Virus record (IMG/VR): IMGVR_UViG_3300030329_005813
Coordinates: 1 to 64,000 of that record
From: a virus
DNA: 64,000 nt
Strand: one strand, 5' to 3'
Both the position numbers and the translations under genes were made by a program. Positions 19,439 to 27,053 of this stretch are shown piece after piece. The stretch's first letter is position 1; every line of letters begins with the position of its first letter. Below the pieces are notes generated by a model. It did no database searches, was not told the origin of the DNA, and saw only the letters and a program-made list of their open reading frames with translations.

Positions 19439-20473
19439 CTAAAACTCTTCTTGACGACCATCCGACCAAGTAATAATAGTTTTGTTTGTAGGGTGAGGAT
19501 TGATGTGAACGCGTTTAAAGTCCTCGATGCTCTCAAAGATGGCTATCGAGCCCTTGGGAGTGGGGGTAAGCCAATGCAGTACCACCTGCCCGGTGGCGTA
19601 CTGAACGCCCTCTATGACCACCCCAGTCCCCGATATGCCGCTCTCATCTCCCTGCCTACAAATAGTAAACGTCTCGATGCCACGAGGGGCAAACTTCGTA
19701 GGGGGCTTAGGTTTAAGTGCTTCTGCGTCTGTTTTAACAACTTCAGCCGAAGGAGGGCCAACGAGGATTTCCCAGGTATGTCTATAGTCTTTGACCTTTT
19801 CAAATGCGTCAGTCTCATTAAGTTCTTTAAGAACTGGATAATCATTTCCGCCGGGTTGGAGCTTATCTCCAAAGAAATGAATGGAGCAGCCATCGTGCCA
19901 CTCTCTTAAATAAGGGATTGAACGAGACTTATCATATCCGCTTGGACTAACATCAATACTAATCTGGCCACCAACATTAAAAGTTAAGTCTTCATACTTT
20001 TTACGCAGAATAGAAACTATTTTTTCTCTTTCGCCCGCCTCTTTGTCCCAACTAGCATATTCTTCTCTTTGTTCTAAATTGCAGTTACGACCAATGGTAC
20101 TAAAATTAATCATACCGGTTCTTTGTTCAATGTGATTGCCGGTTTTAACTGGACAGTCCGAACTCTGAACAAACAAATTTAGATCGTTTAGTAGCATTTC
20201 GGATGGTTCAAAAACGCCCCTATACTCTACCTTTTCTTGGCCAAAGTTATCTTGACTTTGCCAAAATGCATTTCCAGAACAAGTAAAGATACCATAGCAT
20301 AAACGCAAGATATCCTCTGGAACTTGCTCCAGCACCTTAACCCAGTCTGAGCCCGTGCTTAAATATACAATATTTTCTTTACAAAACTCTCTAAAGAACT
20401 CGGCGAAGTCTTCAACCATAAGCTGTCTGGCGGGAGTTAAAGTCCCGTCAATATCAAATAAGTATATTTTCAC
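19439..20473 (-). CDS. Eukaryotic-type phosphomannomutase-like HAD protein with extra C-terminal domain
   Basis: This 344-residue protein starts at GTG 20473, sharing a base with the preceding TAG, with GGAG seven bases upstream. Residues 1-240 follow the eukaryotic PMM pattern (HAD IIB): nucleophile site F-D-I-D-G-T (D7, D9), then I-G-R-N-C-N, G-G-Q-I-S-I-D-V-S-P-S-G-Y-D-K and H-F-F-G-D-K-L-Q-P-G-G-N-D-Y. Such enzymes interconvert mannose 6-phosphate and mannose 1-phosphate. Residues about 260-344 form a second domain with G-I-S-G-T-G-V-V-I-E-G and V-H-I-N-P-H, resembling a short domain found alone in bacteria. A mannose-6-phosphate-isomerase-like cupin is at 25253-25603. Confidence 0.85.
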   Translation of the reverse strand: MKIYLFDIDGTLTPARQLMVEDFAEFFREFCKENIVYLSTGSDWVKVLEQVPEDILRLCYGIFTCSGNAFWQSQDNFGQEKVEYRGVFEPSEMLLNDLNLFVQSSDCPVKTGNHIEQRTGMINFSTIGRNCNLEQREEYASWDKEAGEREKIVSILRKKYEDLTFNVGGQISIDVSPSGYDKSRSIPYLREWHDGCSIHFFGDKLQPGGNDYPVLKELNETDAFEKVKDYRHTWEILVGPPSAEVVKTDAEALKPKPPTKFAPRGIETFTICRQGDESGISGTGVVIEGVQYATGQVVLHWLTPTPKGSIAIFESIEDFKRVHINPHPTNKTIITWSDGRQEEF

Positions 20474-20682
20474 TAGGCATCTCCAACTGGCTTAAAAGAC
20501 TTTAATAGTTGTTCTTCAAGCGTATCTTTAATAGTTTCCTGTATTGCTTCGCCAATCGCCTTGCTAGAATTGTCCTGTTCCTCAAGGATAAACCAGAGAG
20601 ATTTATTTTCTTCTCTCAATCTATCTACTTCTTCCTCAAGTTTTTTTATAGTCTGTTTCAGTTCTTCGATTGAATTATCCAT
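20473..20682 (-). CDS. Small coiled-coil protein
   Basis: This 69-residue protein starts at ATG 20682, seven bases after GGAAGG. It opens MDNSIEELKQTIKKLEEEV and continues in heptads (D-R-L-R-E-E-N-K-S-L-W), a clear coiled coil. It is followed without a gap by the phosphomannomutase-like gene and driven by the promoter at 20705-20733. Function unknown. Confidence 0.7.
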   Translation of the reverse strand: MDNSIEELKQTIKKLEEEVDRLREENKSLWFILEEQDNSSKAIGEAIQETIKDTLEEQLLKSFKPVGDA

Positions 20683-20704
20683 AATATAACCTTCCATCAT
20701 AAAT

Positions 20705-20733
20705 AGTATAACTCAATCGAAATGAACTGTCAA
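20705..20733 (-). promoter_or_regulatory. Sigma70-type promoter
   Basis: -35 TTGACA (20728-20733) and -10 TATACT (20705-20710) have a 17-base spacer. The -35 box begins directly after the stop of the protease gene (20734). It serves 20473-20682 and 19439-20473. Confidence 0.8.
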
Positions 20734-21441
20734 CTAAAGACTAAGATTCATATCCAAAAGATCAAAGTTTAGTTTCCATATTGGAACGATAATGACGACA
20801 TCCTCGATAATATCGGGCATGCCTAAGAATCCTTCGCCGACTTCAAGCGCTATAAGAATTCCCACTAAACGACCCTTGCTATCGAAAACAGACGAGCCTG
20901 AGGCGCCGGACCACCCATAAGAGTGCATATAAACATATCCTTTTGGATGAACGCCAGCTATGTATCCTTCGATTGTAAGCAGGCTAGAGTTGTTTGGATA
21001 TCCAGAATATACCACGTCTGTTCCGATCTCCACATTCCTCTTGGAAACTGCTCTAAGCTTAATAGGCTTGACCCTCATATCCTCCTTGACCACCAAGACA
21101 GCCATATCGTTTAGCGTATCTAAGTATCTAACGGAAGTTTTAAAAAACTGGCCGCCGGTGCTAACTGTGACGTGATTGCCCCAGTCACCAACAACGTGGG
21201 CCGCTGTCAAAATAATCGTTTTACCTTTATAACTTAAGATGGTTCCGGTGCCGACGGAGCGACCCTTTGGCCTCTCAGCATACACCTTAACCGTTGATCT
21301 TCTGCTATCTCCAGCAATCCGAGTTGTTGACCTAGCAATTTGAATCTGTTCAGATTCTGAAGTGTCGCTGCAAACTTCATAAGATGCCGAGTGACACGAA
21401 ATTAACAAAAGAGATAATAATCCCCTAAATAAGTATCTCAT
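20734..21441 (-). CDS. Trypsin-like serine protease, probable lipoprotein
   Basis: This 235-residue protein starts at ATG 21441 after GGGGG. A signal peptide ends in the lipobox L-I-S-C (C16). The catalytic triad of an HtrA/trypsin-type protease is visible: H82 in T-A-A-H-V-V, D112 in L-N-D-M-A-V-L, S181 in G-A-S-G-S-S. An exported, membrane-anchored protease in a phage could act on the host envelope or on incoming phages. The 5' flank holds a CCCCCTA/TAGGGGG hairpin that includes the ribosome site. Confidence 0.85.
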   Translation of the reverse strand: MRYLFRGLLSLLLISCHSASYEVCSDTSESEQIQIARSTTRIAGDSRRSTVKVYAERPKGRSVGTGTILSYKGKTIILTAAHVVGDWGNHVTVSTGGQFFKTSVRYLDTLNDMAVLVVKEDMRVKPIKLRAVSKRNVEIGTDVVYSGYPNNSSLLTIEGYIAGVHPKGYVYMHSYGWSGASGSSVFDSKGRLVGILIALEVGEGFLGMPDIIEDVVIIVPIWKLNFDLLDMNLSL

Positions 21442-21491
21442 AATATTTTCCCCCTATATTAACTAGGGGGCTTTTTATGAAAAGACTTTAA

Positions 21492-21938
21492 TCAATTGGG
21501 TTTAGAACGCCAATATTGATGCTCAGCTTCGATAACAGCATGAAGATACCTTCTACCTAGATTATATTGTTTTGCCTCTTCAGGACTAATCCACTTATAA
21601 TCAACATGTTCATCACTTAAAGCGATTTGGCCAGACCATTCTTTGATAATATAAAACCGCGTGTTTTTGCTAAGCATGAACCAACTTGGAGCGCGAGGAA
21701 TCGTAAGGCTTGTTTCTTCCTTAATTTCTCTCGCAAGACCTTGAACATTTTTTTCGCCCTTTTCAATGTGGCCCCCGGGTAAATCCCATTCCCAAGGTGA
21801 CGCGTCGGACACCATTTTCGGAGATCTTTTCAATATCAATACATCTCCAGACTCATTAAACATCACCGCTTTTGAAACTCTTGGCATATCTTCGCTCTCC
21901 TGAAGATAACTATTCCAGCTTTTCATGAAACGCTTCAT
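21492..21938 (-). CDS. Nudix hydrolase
   Basis: This 148-residue protein starts at ATG 21938 in an ATGA overlap with the 913-residue gene. The Nudix box G-x5-E-x7-R-E-x-x-E-E is present as G-H-I-E-K-G-E-K-N-V, then Q-G-L-A-R-E-I-K-E-E-T. These enzymes cut nucleoside diphosphates linked to another group (for example oxidised dNTPs, NAD or mRNA caps). The N-terminal lead (MKRFMKSWNSYLQESEDM) resembles leads of virion-associated proteins in related phages. Confidence 0.9.
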   Translation of the reverse strand: MKRFMKSWNSYLQESEDMPRVSKAVMFNESGDVLILKRSPKMVSDASPWEWDLPGGHIEKGEKNVQGLAREIKEETSLTIPRAPSWFMLSKNTRFYIIKEWSGQIALSDEHVDYKWISPEEAKQYNLGRRYLHAVIEAEHQYWRSKPN

Positions 21939-24676
21939 TTGTCAATTCTTTTTAGACTGCCTTTGACAATATCAATCACCTTAACGCCAGGAACCAGCTT
22001 TGAACTATTGATTTCTGGAACAAGTGTTTGCGATACATACGTGCTCGGTCGTGATATATCAGACTCCGGGTGAAACTTTATTTTTGCCTCAATGACGCGG
22101 CTACCATAAGATCTTCGACTTTCCTCGTGACCAACGACTGTAACGCCCTGAATAGCACGGATACGATTTAGCTTCTGCTCAATACCGCCGCCAGCTTTCG
22201 GGTCGATCTGGAGTTTTAAAGTAACTTGAAATAATCTTGTTTCAAAGCCCGTTTGCTCTTGCAACAGTTTCTTTTTAAGCACCTTGCGAAGCGCTGCCTT
22301 TATCATCGATTCGTTTAACGGTGTGGGCATACCGGGAGACCATCCTTCCCTATCGGCTCGTTTTTGTCGAGCAGCAGCAGCTTCTCGACTTTTCTCTTCA
22401 GCAAGTTCATAAAGATCTTTTGCAGTATCGGCTGCTGCTTGATACAATACATCAATATGCTCATCTAGGAATTCCAGAAAGGCACCAGCACGCAAAAAAT
22501 CGTCCTCGGGAGTCTTGGGTGAAAGTTTAAGCTGAAACATAAGCCCGACCATAAGAGCTTTTTCGCCCATCGAGGATGGAAAGGCTTCCAGTCTGGTTTC
22601 GAAGCTCCAGGGCATCATTTGCCGCATATTCTTGGGCTTTGGCTGGTATTCCTTGGCGAAGGGCAGGGCCATTTGCTTATTAGCATATATAAATGCCTCA
22701 TTTGCAAGCTTCTTGAAAGCAATACGAATTTGTGCGTTGACTGCATCCTGATTTAACGATAAGTGCCTTGTTAACAAAAGACTAGCGTTATTTTTGGGGA
22801 ACTCGGCCACTTTATAATGACCCGGAGTTTGTGGCTTGATAAGCAATTTATCCGCAGGAATATCAGGCTTAATATCAATGCCATCACCAGGATCAGACTC
22901 GTCATAAAGAACCTTAAGGTTTTTGAATCCACCAAAATCTTCTGTAGTGTACCTTTCCACGGCTTTCTCAAATGATCCCGGGGGAAGATAGCCGTCTTCG
23001 ATCAGCACTTGACGTATGATAGCATAAATTTTGTTATAACCAGAATCAAAATCGCGAGCAAAATCATCAACGTGTTGATCAAACTCATCAACGGCGTCCA
23101 TTCCGGGGCGTTCAAACTGAAAATCCACCATAACTTCAATTGATAGTTTATTTTCGTTTTCATCATCATACGCTTCGATTCTGCTTTCGCCAGAAGTGTA
23201 TATATTGCTATTATACATTGCAGTTTCAATTATTTCAGCGAAATCACGAACGGCTTGCCAAGACGACCCGTTGCCAGGAACGTGGGTTCGGCCTTCTTTA
23301 TCCGCAAATTCATCGTCGTATGAGTAAATAAATATAACACTAGCTCCCCCTTGAACATAAAAGGGGATCTCCATATCCCAGCCCTCTTCCACGTCGCCGT
23401 GGACACTAGTGGCTTCTGATTCTTTGTTTGCGTTAAATGCTTCTATAATGTCTTCGATACGCTCGGCTGCTCGATCCATTTGCGCTTCCACGCCTAAACG
23501 GTTCTCATCAAAGTAATCTTCGTGTGCGTAGGTTACTCCCTCATAATCCTCATAGGCTTGCTTTTCAAAGGGGGTGTCTTCAAAAAGCGCAGAAATAAGG
23601 TCACCTATCGACCCACCGGACTCTACCTGATCCACATACTCACCGCCAATGCGAATCCAATCACCAGGGTCTAGAATATCACTTTTTAAGTTGCCCTCTT
23701 CGTCAGCCCAAACATTTTTTTGTTTTTCGCGCATCCACTTACGAACGGTGGGCAGAAAGTCTGGGACTTTCACACCATAGACTCTATTCTCGACAACACC
23801 AAAGTCCTCGCCTGTATCTGCATTATATAATTTATAAATACGTACACGGCCAACAGGTTCGGGTCCATCGACCCCAACGTCGTGGTCGCCGAATATTTCT
23901 TCGGCGTTAATGTTATTTATTAAGTCGTATTCGTCAACGTCCGAACCTTTTACTAGGTATGCGACCATACCGTGCCCCTTGGATTCGTTAATGGCGCAAT
24001 TAAAGTGAGAGGAACCTTCGGAATGGCAGGAACGCGTTAGTCCAAAGTCGGACATTCGAGCGACATCGATGGGGTGGCGCGAAACAACAATATGCAGTTT
24101 CGTTTCTGTTGCGCCGGCAAACCCATTAATCCACGGTTTTAAGAAATATTTTCTAACGTTTTCCATCTCGCGGAGGCTATTTTGGTTCTCTTTCCACCAA
24201 GCTTTATCTGCATCTGTTCCAAATTTTTGCACCAATTTGCCTAACGATACTTTTTGTGTGCGTGTTATTTCTTCGCCGGCTCTTGGGCCTTTAGGGATAA
24301 CCTTTACTTCTTCTTTCTTCATATCAAGTACGGGAACTTCCATAGGGACAGTATATTCTTGACCCCCACCAAGCATACGCATTTTCTGATCGACCGTCCT
24401 AAATGTAAAAGCCGGCTCCCAACCTTGATCTACGATGCGTTTAAAAAGGTTTGTGCCTTCGGTTTGCACATCACTACCAATAGGAAAAATAGCTCGCATT
24501 GTTGTCTCATCACCAAATATATCATTAAAGGAGTATCTTGGTGTATGACGACCCGGTGTACCATCTGCAATATATTTCCTAACTAACTTGCGGCTTGCAC
24601 TCGTAAGCTCGGATATTTGCTTCTTCTCTTCAAGCACTTGCTTCTTGAAGCTAGAAACCATCGTATGAAAATCCAT
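21935..24676 (-). CDS. Large multi-domain protein of unknown function, possible virion protein
   Basis: This 913-residue protein starts at ATG 24676. A helical lead is followed by a conserved-looking core near residues 200-245: V-V-S-R-H-P-I-D-V-A-R-M-S-D, then C-H-S-E-G-S-S-H-F-N-C-A. I associate that H/C-rich core with large proteins of marine phages. A middle helical part is rich in Q, M and F, a segment L-N-E-S-M-I-K-A-A-L-R-K-V-L sits near 790, and the last 110 residues look like a ferredoxin-like fold (R-I-R-A-I-Q-G-V-T-V-V-G). No enzyme family recognised. Confidence 0.7.
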   Translation of the reverse strand: MDFHTMVSSFKKQVLEEKKQISELTSASRKLVRKYIADGTPGRHTPRYSFNDIFGDETTMRAIFPIGSDVQTEGTNLFKRIVDQGWEPAFTFRTVDQKMRMLGGGQEYTVPMEVPVLDMKKEEVKVIPKGPRAGEEITRTQKVSLGKLVQKFGTDADKAWWKENQNSLREMENVRKYFLKPWINGFAGATETKLHIVVSRHPIDVARMSDFGLTRSCHSEGSSHFNCAINESKGHGMVAYLVKGSDVDEYDLINNINAEEIFGDHDVGVDGPEPVGRVRIYKLYNADTGEDFGVVENRVYGVKVPDFLPTVRKWMREKQKNVWADEEGNLKSDILDPGDWIRIGGEYVDQVESGGSIGDLISALFEDTPFEKQAYEDYEGVTYAHEDYFDENRLGVEAQMDRAAERIEDIIEAFNANKESEATSVHGDVEEGWDMEIPFYVQGGASVIFIYSYDDEFADKEGRTHVPGNGSSWQAVRDFAEIIETAMYNSNIYTSGESRIEAYDDENENKLSIEVMVDFQFERPGMDAVDEFDQHVDDFARDFDSGYNKIYAIIRQVLIEDGYLPPGSFEKAVERYTTEDFGGFKNLKVLYDESDPGDGIDIKPDIPADKLLIKPQTPGHYKVAEFPKNNASLLLTRHLSLNQDAVNAQIRIAFKKLANEAFIYANKQMALPFAKEYQPKPKNMRQMMPWSFETRLEAFPSSMGEKALMVGLMFQLKLSPKTPEDDFLRAGAFLEFLDEHIDVLYQAAADTAKDLYELAEEKSREAAAARQKRADREGWSPGMPTPLNESMIKAALRKVLKKKLLQEQTGFETRLFQVTLKLQIDPKAGGGIEQKLNRIRAIQGVTVVGHEESRRSYGSRVIEAKIKFHPESDISRPSTYVSQTLVPEINSSKLVPGVKVIDIVKGSLKRIDK

Positions 24677-24711
24677 TAATATACTCTCCCGCTTTAGTAA
24701 TTAGTTTCGGA

Positions 24712-24745
24712 TAAAAAGAAAGGCACCCCCGTTTGAGGATGCCTA
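24712..24745 (-). terminator. Rho-independent terminator
   Basis: On the minus strand AGGCATCC pairs with GGGTGCCT across a short C/A-rich loop, followed by TTCTTTTT. It closes the Hsp20 gene. Confidence 0.8.
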
Positions 24746-24770
24746 GGAAAAAAATGGCGCGATAAAAAAA

Positions 24771-25187
24771 TCAGTCGATTTCGATTCGACGAGCAACTGG
24801 TATTGTTTCGTCGTTTTTCGGGATTACGACTGTCAAAATACCATTTTTGTAATTGGCTTCGATCCCTTCAGATTTCACATCCTTTGGCAAGGTCCAAGAG
24901 CGAGAAAAAGACTTCTGAAATCGGAAGTTTGAATTTTCGCTGGTGTCATGATCAAAAGAAACGCTGATTCGGCCATCGCCGATATCTACCTTTAAATCTT
25001 CCTTTGAAATGCCTGGGGTGGCTACCGTGATTATGTGTCTCCCATCGACGTTATCAGTGTGGACGCGGGGGCCGCGAACATTACTAACAGGACGTGTCAT
25101 CGGATCAAACGCTTCGAAGATATCGAAGAAATCTCGGAACTCTCCTAACAGTGGTGAAAGACTAGGGTTATACTTAACAAGTGACAT
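24771..25187 (-). CDS. Small heat-shock protein (Hsp20/IbpA family)
   Basis: This 138-residue protein starts at ATG 25187. The alpha-crystallin domain spans about residues 40-130: V-A-T-P-G-I-S-K-E-D-L-K-V strand, F-S-R-S-W-T-L-P-K-D-V segment and the conserved A-N-Y-K-N-G-I-L-T-V-V-I-P. The N terminus is the usual short hydrophobic arm. Phage Hsp20 proteins hold unfolded proteins in the cytoplasm, often capsid subunits. It has its own promoter (25229-25256) and terminator. Confidence 0.95.
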   Translation of the reverse strand: MSLVKYNPSLSPLLGEFRDFFDIFEAFDPMTRPVSNVRGPRVHTDNVDGRHIITVATPGISKEDLKVDIGDGRISVSFDHDTSENSNFRFQKSFSRSWTLPKDVKSEGIEANYKNGILTVVIPKNDETIPVARRIEID

Positions 25188-25228
25188 ATTTTATTCTCCT
25201 TTTTAGGGGCGTCTCCCCTCTCATAATA

Positions 25229-25256
25229 AAGATAAACACCCATTCAAAGATGTCAA
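25229..25256 (-). promoter_or_regulatory. Sigma70-type promoter for hsp20
   Basis: -35 TTGACA (25251-25256) and -10 TATCTT (25229-25234) have a 16-base spacer. The TGA of the -35 box is the stop codon of the cupin gene. Confidence 0.7.
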
Positions 25257-25603
25257 GCCCTTTTATAATCATCTTCTAAACGAACTACGTCGTCAATCTC
25301 TGGGGTGCTCACCTCGATAAGTTCAACGTCCGTGCCGTGCTTTGGCGCCTCGAATCTATGCACCACACCGGGCTCAATCCTGTAAGAATCTCCTTCCGAC
25401 AACACTAGAACCTCTTGCGACTCTTCGTCTCCAATATGCAAGTTTAATACACCACTAAGCACATAAATTGTTTCGTCTTTCTGTTCGTGGTACTGCAAAG
25501 AAAGGCGATGACCCCTATAAATATGCAACAACTTCCCTAAATAGTTTTCATTAACTGCCCATCGATCCTCGAAACCCCAGGGCTTTTCTACCACTCTACT
25601 CAT
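25253..25603 (-). CDS. Cupin, mannose-6-phosphate isomerase type II-like
   Basis: This 116-residue protein starts at ATG 25603, five bases after GGAG. It opens MSRVVEKPWGFEDRW, the lead of the C-terminal isomerase domain of ManC-type proteins, and has the cupin core Q-Y-H-E-Q-K-D-E-T-I-Y-V-L-S-G and V-V-H-R-F-E. Such domains turn fructose 6-phosphate into mannose 6-phosphate, the substrate of the phosphomannomutase-like protein at 19439-20473. A sugar-binding cupin with another role is the alternative. Confidence 0.8.
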   Translation of the reverse strand: MSRVVEKPWGFEDRWAVNENYLGKLLHIYRGHRLSLQYHEQKDETIYVLSGVLNLHIGDEESQEVLVLSEGDSYRIEPGVVHRFEAPKHGTDVELIEVSTPEIDDVVRLEDDYKRA

Positions 25604-25604
25604 A

Positions 25605-25982
25605 TCATCTCCAAAATATTTGTATCGCCATTATCAAACAAGACAGGGCAACACACACCATTGTCTTCGCAGTAAACATACTTTCATTTGCCAGCCACCA
25701 AGTTAAGAATGGGAAAGTTAAATAAGACATCCCGAATCCCAAAAACCTTGGTCCCCACAGCTCATCCATCGCCATAAAACCATATTTTGTTCCGTGCCAG
25801 AAAAATAGCGAGGCTGGGATCCCAAAGAACAAAGCGGACATTAGTGGTTTATCCGACCACCACTCCCATATGATTTGTGAACTAGAGGCGAACCATACAC
25901 AAGTTTGGCCCCCAAACATAAACAAGCAGGCCAAAATCATATAATAGTTTTCACTGACTAGTATTGAAATTTTCTGGATCAT
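25605..25982 (-). CDS. Conserved phage membrane protein
   Basis: This 125-residue protein starts at ATG 25982 and overlaps the gene upstream by 32 bases. Three or four membrane segments are visible (about 12-32, 45-65, 78-97 and 102-122), with F-F-G-I-P-A-S-L-F-F-W-H-G-T-K-Y-G between the second and third. I recall similar small membrane proteins in marine phages. Function unknown. Confidence 0.75.
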   Translation of the reverse strand: MIQKISILVSENYYMILACLFMFGGQTCVWFASSSQIIWEWWSDKPLMSALFFGIPASLFFWHGTKYGFMAMDELWGPRFLGFGMSYLTFPFLTWWLANESMFTAKTMVCVALSCLIMAIQIFWR

Positions 25983-26385
25983 ACGCCCACCTTACATAGT
26001 CAAACAAGTTCTTCTTAATAAAGTTATGCCAAAGTTTTAAATCCAGTTTAATTCCAAGCGAATCGGCCAACTTTCTTCCTTCTTCCCACGCTACTACTTC
26101 TTCTCTTACCACGTCAACTCTGCGAGAAATTGATTTATTCTTTATCTTCTTACCATATGGAAACACTTCTTTATAATTGTCTCTTGACCTTATAACAGCG
26201 TGTCCAGCCTCGTGCAGCATAGAATATAACTGCAATCTTTTTGATTGCTTTGTGCTAATAGAGATGCTAGCGTGACCGTTGTTCCAGTACGCATTTGGTT
26301 CGTCATCAGCAAATATAACATCGATATTCATTTCTTCTTGCAAGAAATATAATATTGTATCAATGTCTTCTTGAAATTCTCGCAA
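25951..26385 (-). CDS. Zn metallopeptidase-like protein (ImmA/IrrE-like)
   Basis: This 144-residue protein starts at TTG 26385, about seven bases after GAGG. It has the gluzincin motif H-E-A-G-H-A-V-I (about residue 58) and, 35 residues on, E-E-V-V-A-W-E-E-G, which supplies a third ligand. Length and layout fit ImmA/IrrE-type peptidases, some of which cleave repressors. The target is unknown. Confidence 0.75.
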   Translation of the reverse strand: MREFQEDIDTILYFLQEEMNIDVIFADDEPNAYWNNGHASISISTKQSKRLQLYSMLHEAGHAVIRSRDNYKEVFPYGKKIKNKSISRRVDVVREEVVAWEEGRKLADSLGIKLDLKLWHNFIKKNLFDYVRWAYDPENFNTSQ

Positions 26386-26388
26386 AAA

Positions 26389-26664
26389 CTATCCTCGCAG
26401 AAGAGTCTTGTTATTGATACCAAGCTTTTCTTTAATGTGATTTAACTCACCTACAACTGTGATATCAATACCGGATTGTCCTCTGTCGACGTATAGCTTA
26501 GTAAATCTTTGATTTTCGTCCAAACCACTGGGCAGCTTTCCCTCTCTCAGTACATTCAGCATCCTATCATCTTGCCTCATAGCAACTACGTGCTTTGGGT
26601 TGATGTAGACCTCACCTAAATGATATCCAGTTAAATTCTTATGTACTTCCACTAACTTAATCAT
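26389..26664 (-). CDS. Small conserved phage protein, FlbD-like
   Basis: This 91-residue protein starts at ATG 26664 after GGAGG. It opens MIKLVEVHKNLTGYHLGEVY, then I-N-P-K-H-V-V-A-M and K-L-Y-V-D-R-G-Q-S-G-I-D-I-T-V-V-G. The strand order recalls FlbD-type small proteins, and I recall close relatives in marine phages. Function unknown. Confidence 0.7.
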   Translation of the reverse strand: MIKLVEVHKNLTGYHLGEVYINPKHVVAMRQDDRMLNVLREGKLPSGLDENQRFTKLYVDRGQSGIDITVVGELNHIKEKLGINNKTLLRG

Positions 26665-27052
26665 TTTTTCCCTCCAATAACTTTTCTATCTCAGAGTCTG
26701 ACAACTCCATACCTAAACTTTGTAGATTCTTCTTTACTTCCTCTAGGCGCTCATTTAGCTTTGCAGCGTTAGCCGGTGGTGCGACATTAACACTTGAATT
26801 TTCTGCCTGAATACGAGCAGAAATCAGGCCCATTACATCGTGCAATCTATAATCAGCTTGTGCCAAAGTCTGTCGGATTTTAGCTATTTCTCGCAAAGCA
26901 CGGTCGAACTCTTGACTATCAATAATCGCGTTTGCTTCTATCAAGTCTATAGAATAATTTTCTATATAATCTTGTGAACTGGTTAATAGGCGGCAAAGCT
27001 CTTTAACGAACTCATCCTCCCCTACAGAATATAAAATGTTATATCTATTCAA
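26657..27052 (-). CDS. Unknown helical protein
   Basis: This 131-residue protein starts at TTG 27052 after GGAGAG inside the end of groL. It is predicted helical throughout (A-L-R-E-I-A-K-I-R-Q-T-L-A-Q-A-D), with a proline-rich hinge and a final coiled-coil part (L-N-E-R-L-E-E-V-K-K-N-L). It is co-transcribed behind GroEL. No family recognised. Confidence 0.65.
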   Translation of the reverse strand: MNRYNILYSVGEDEFVKELCRLLTSSQDYIENYSIDLIEANAIIDSQEFDRALREIAKIRQTLAQADYRLHDVMGLISARIQAENSSVNVAPPANAAKLNERLEEVKKNLQSLGMELSDSEIEKLLEGKND

Positions 27053-27053
27053 C

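Noticed and set aside
21444-21475. Terminator between Nudix and protease genes
   Set aside because: The CCCCCTA/TAGGGGG stem has its T-run on the plus strand only; on the minus strand it overlaps the protease ribosome site.
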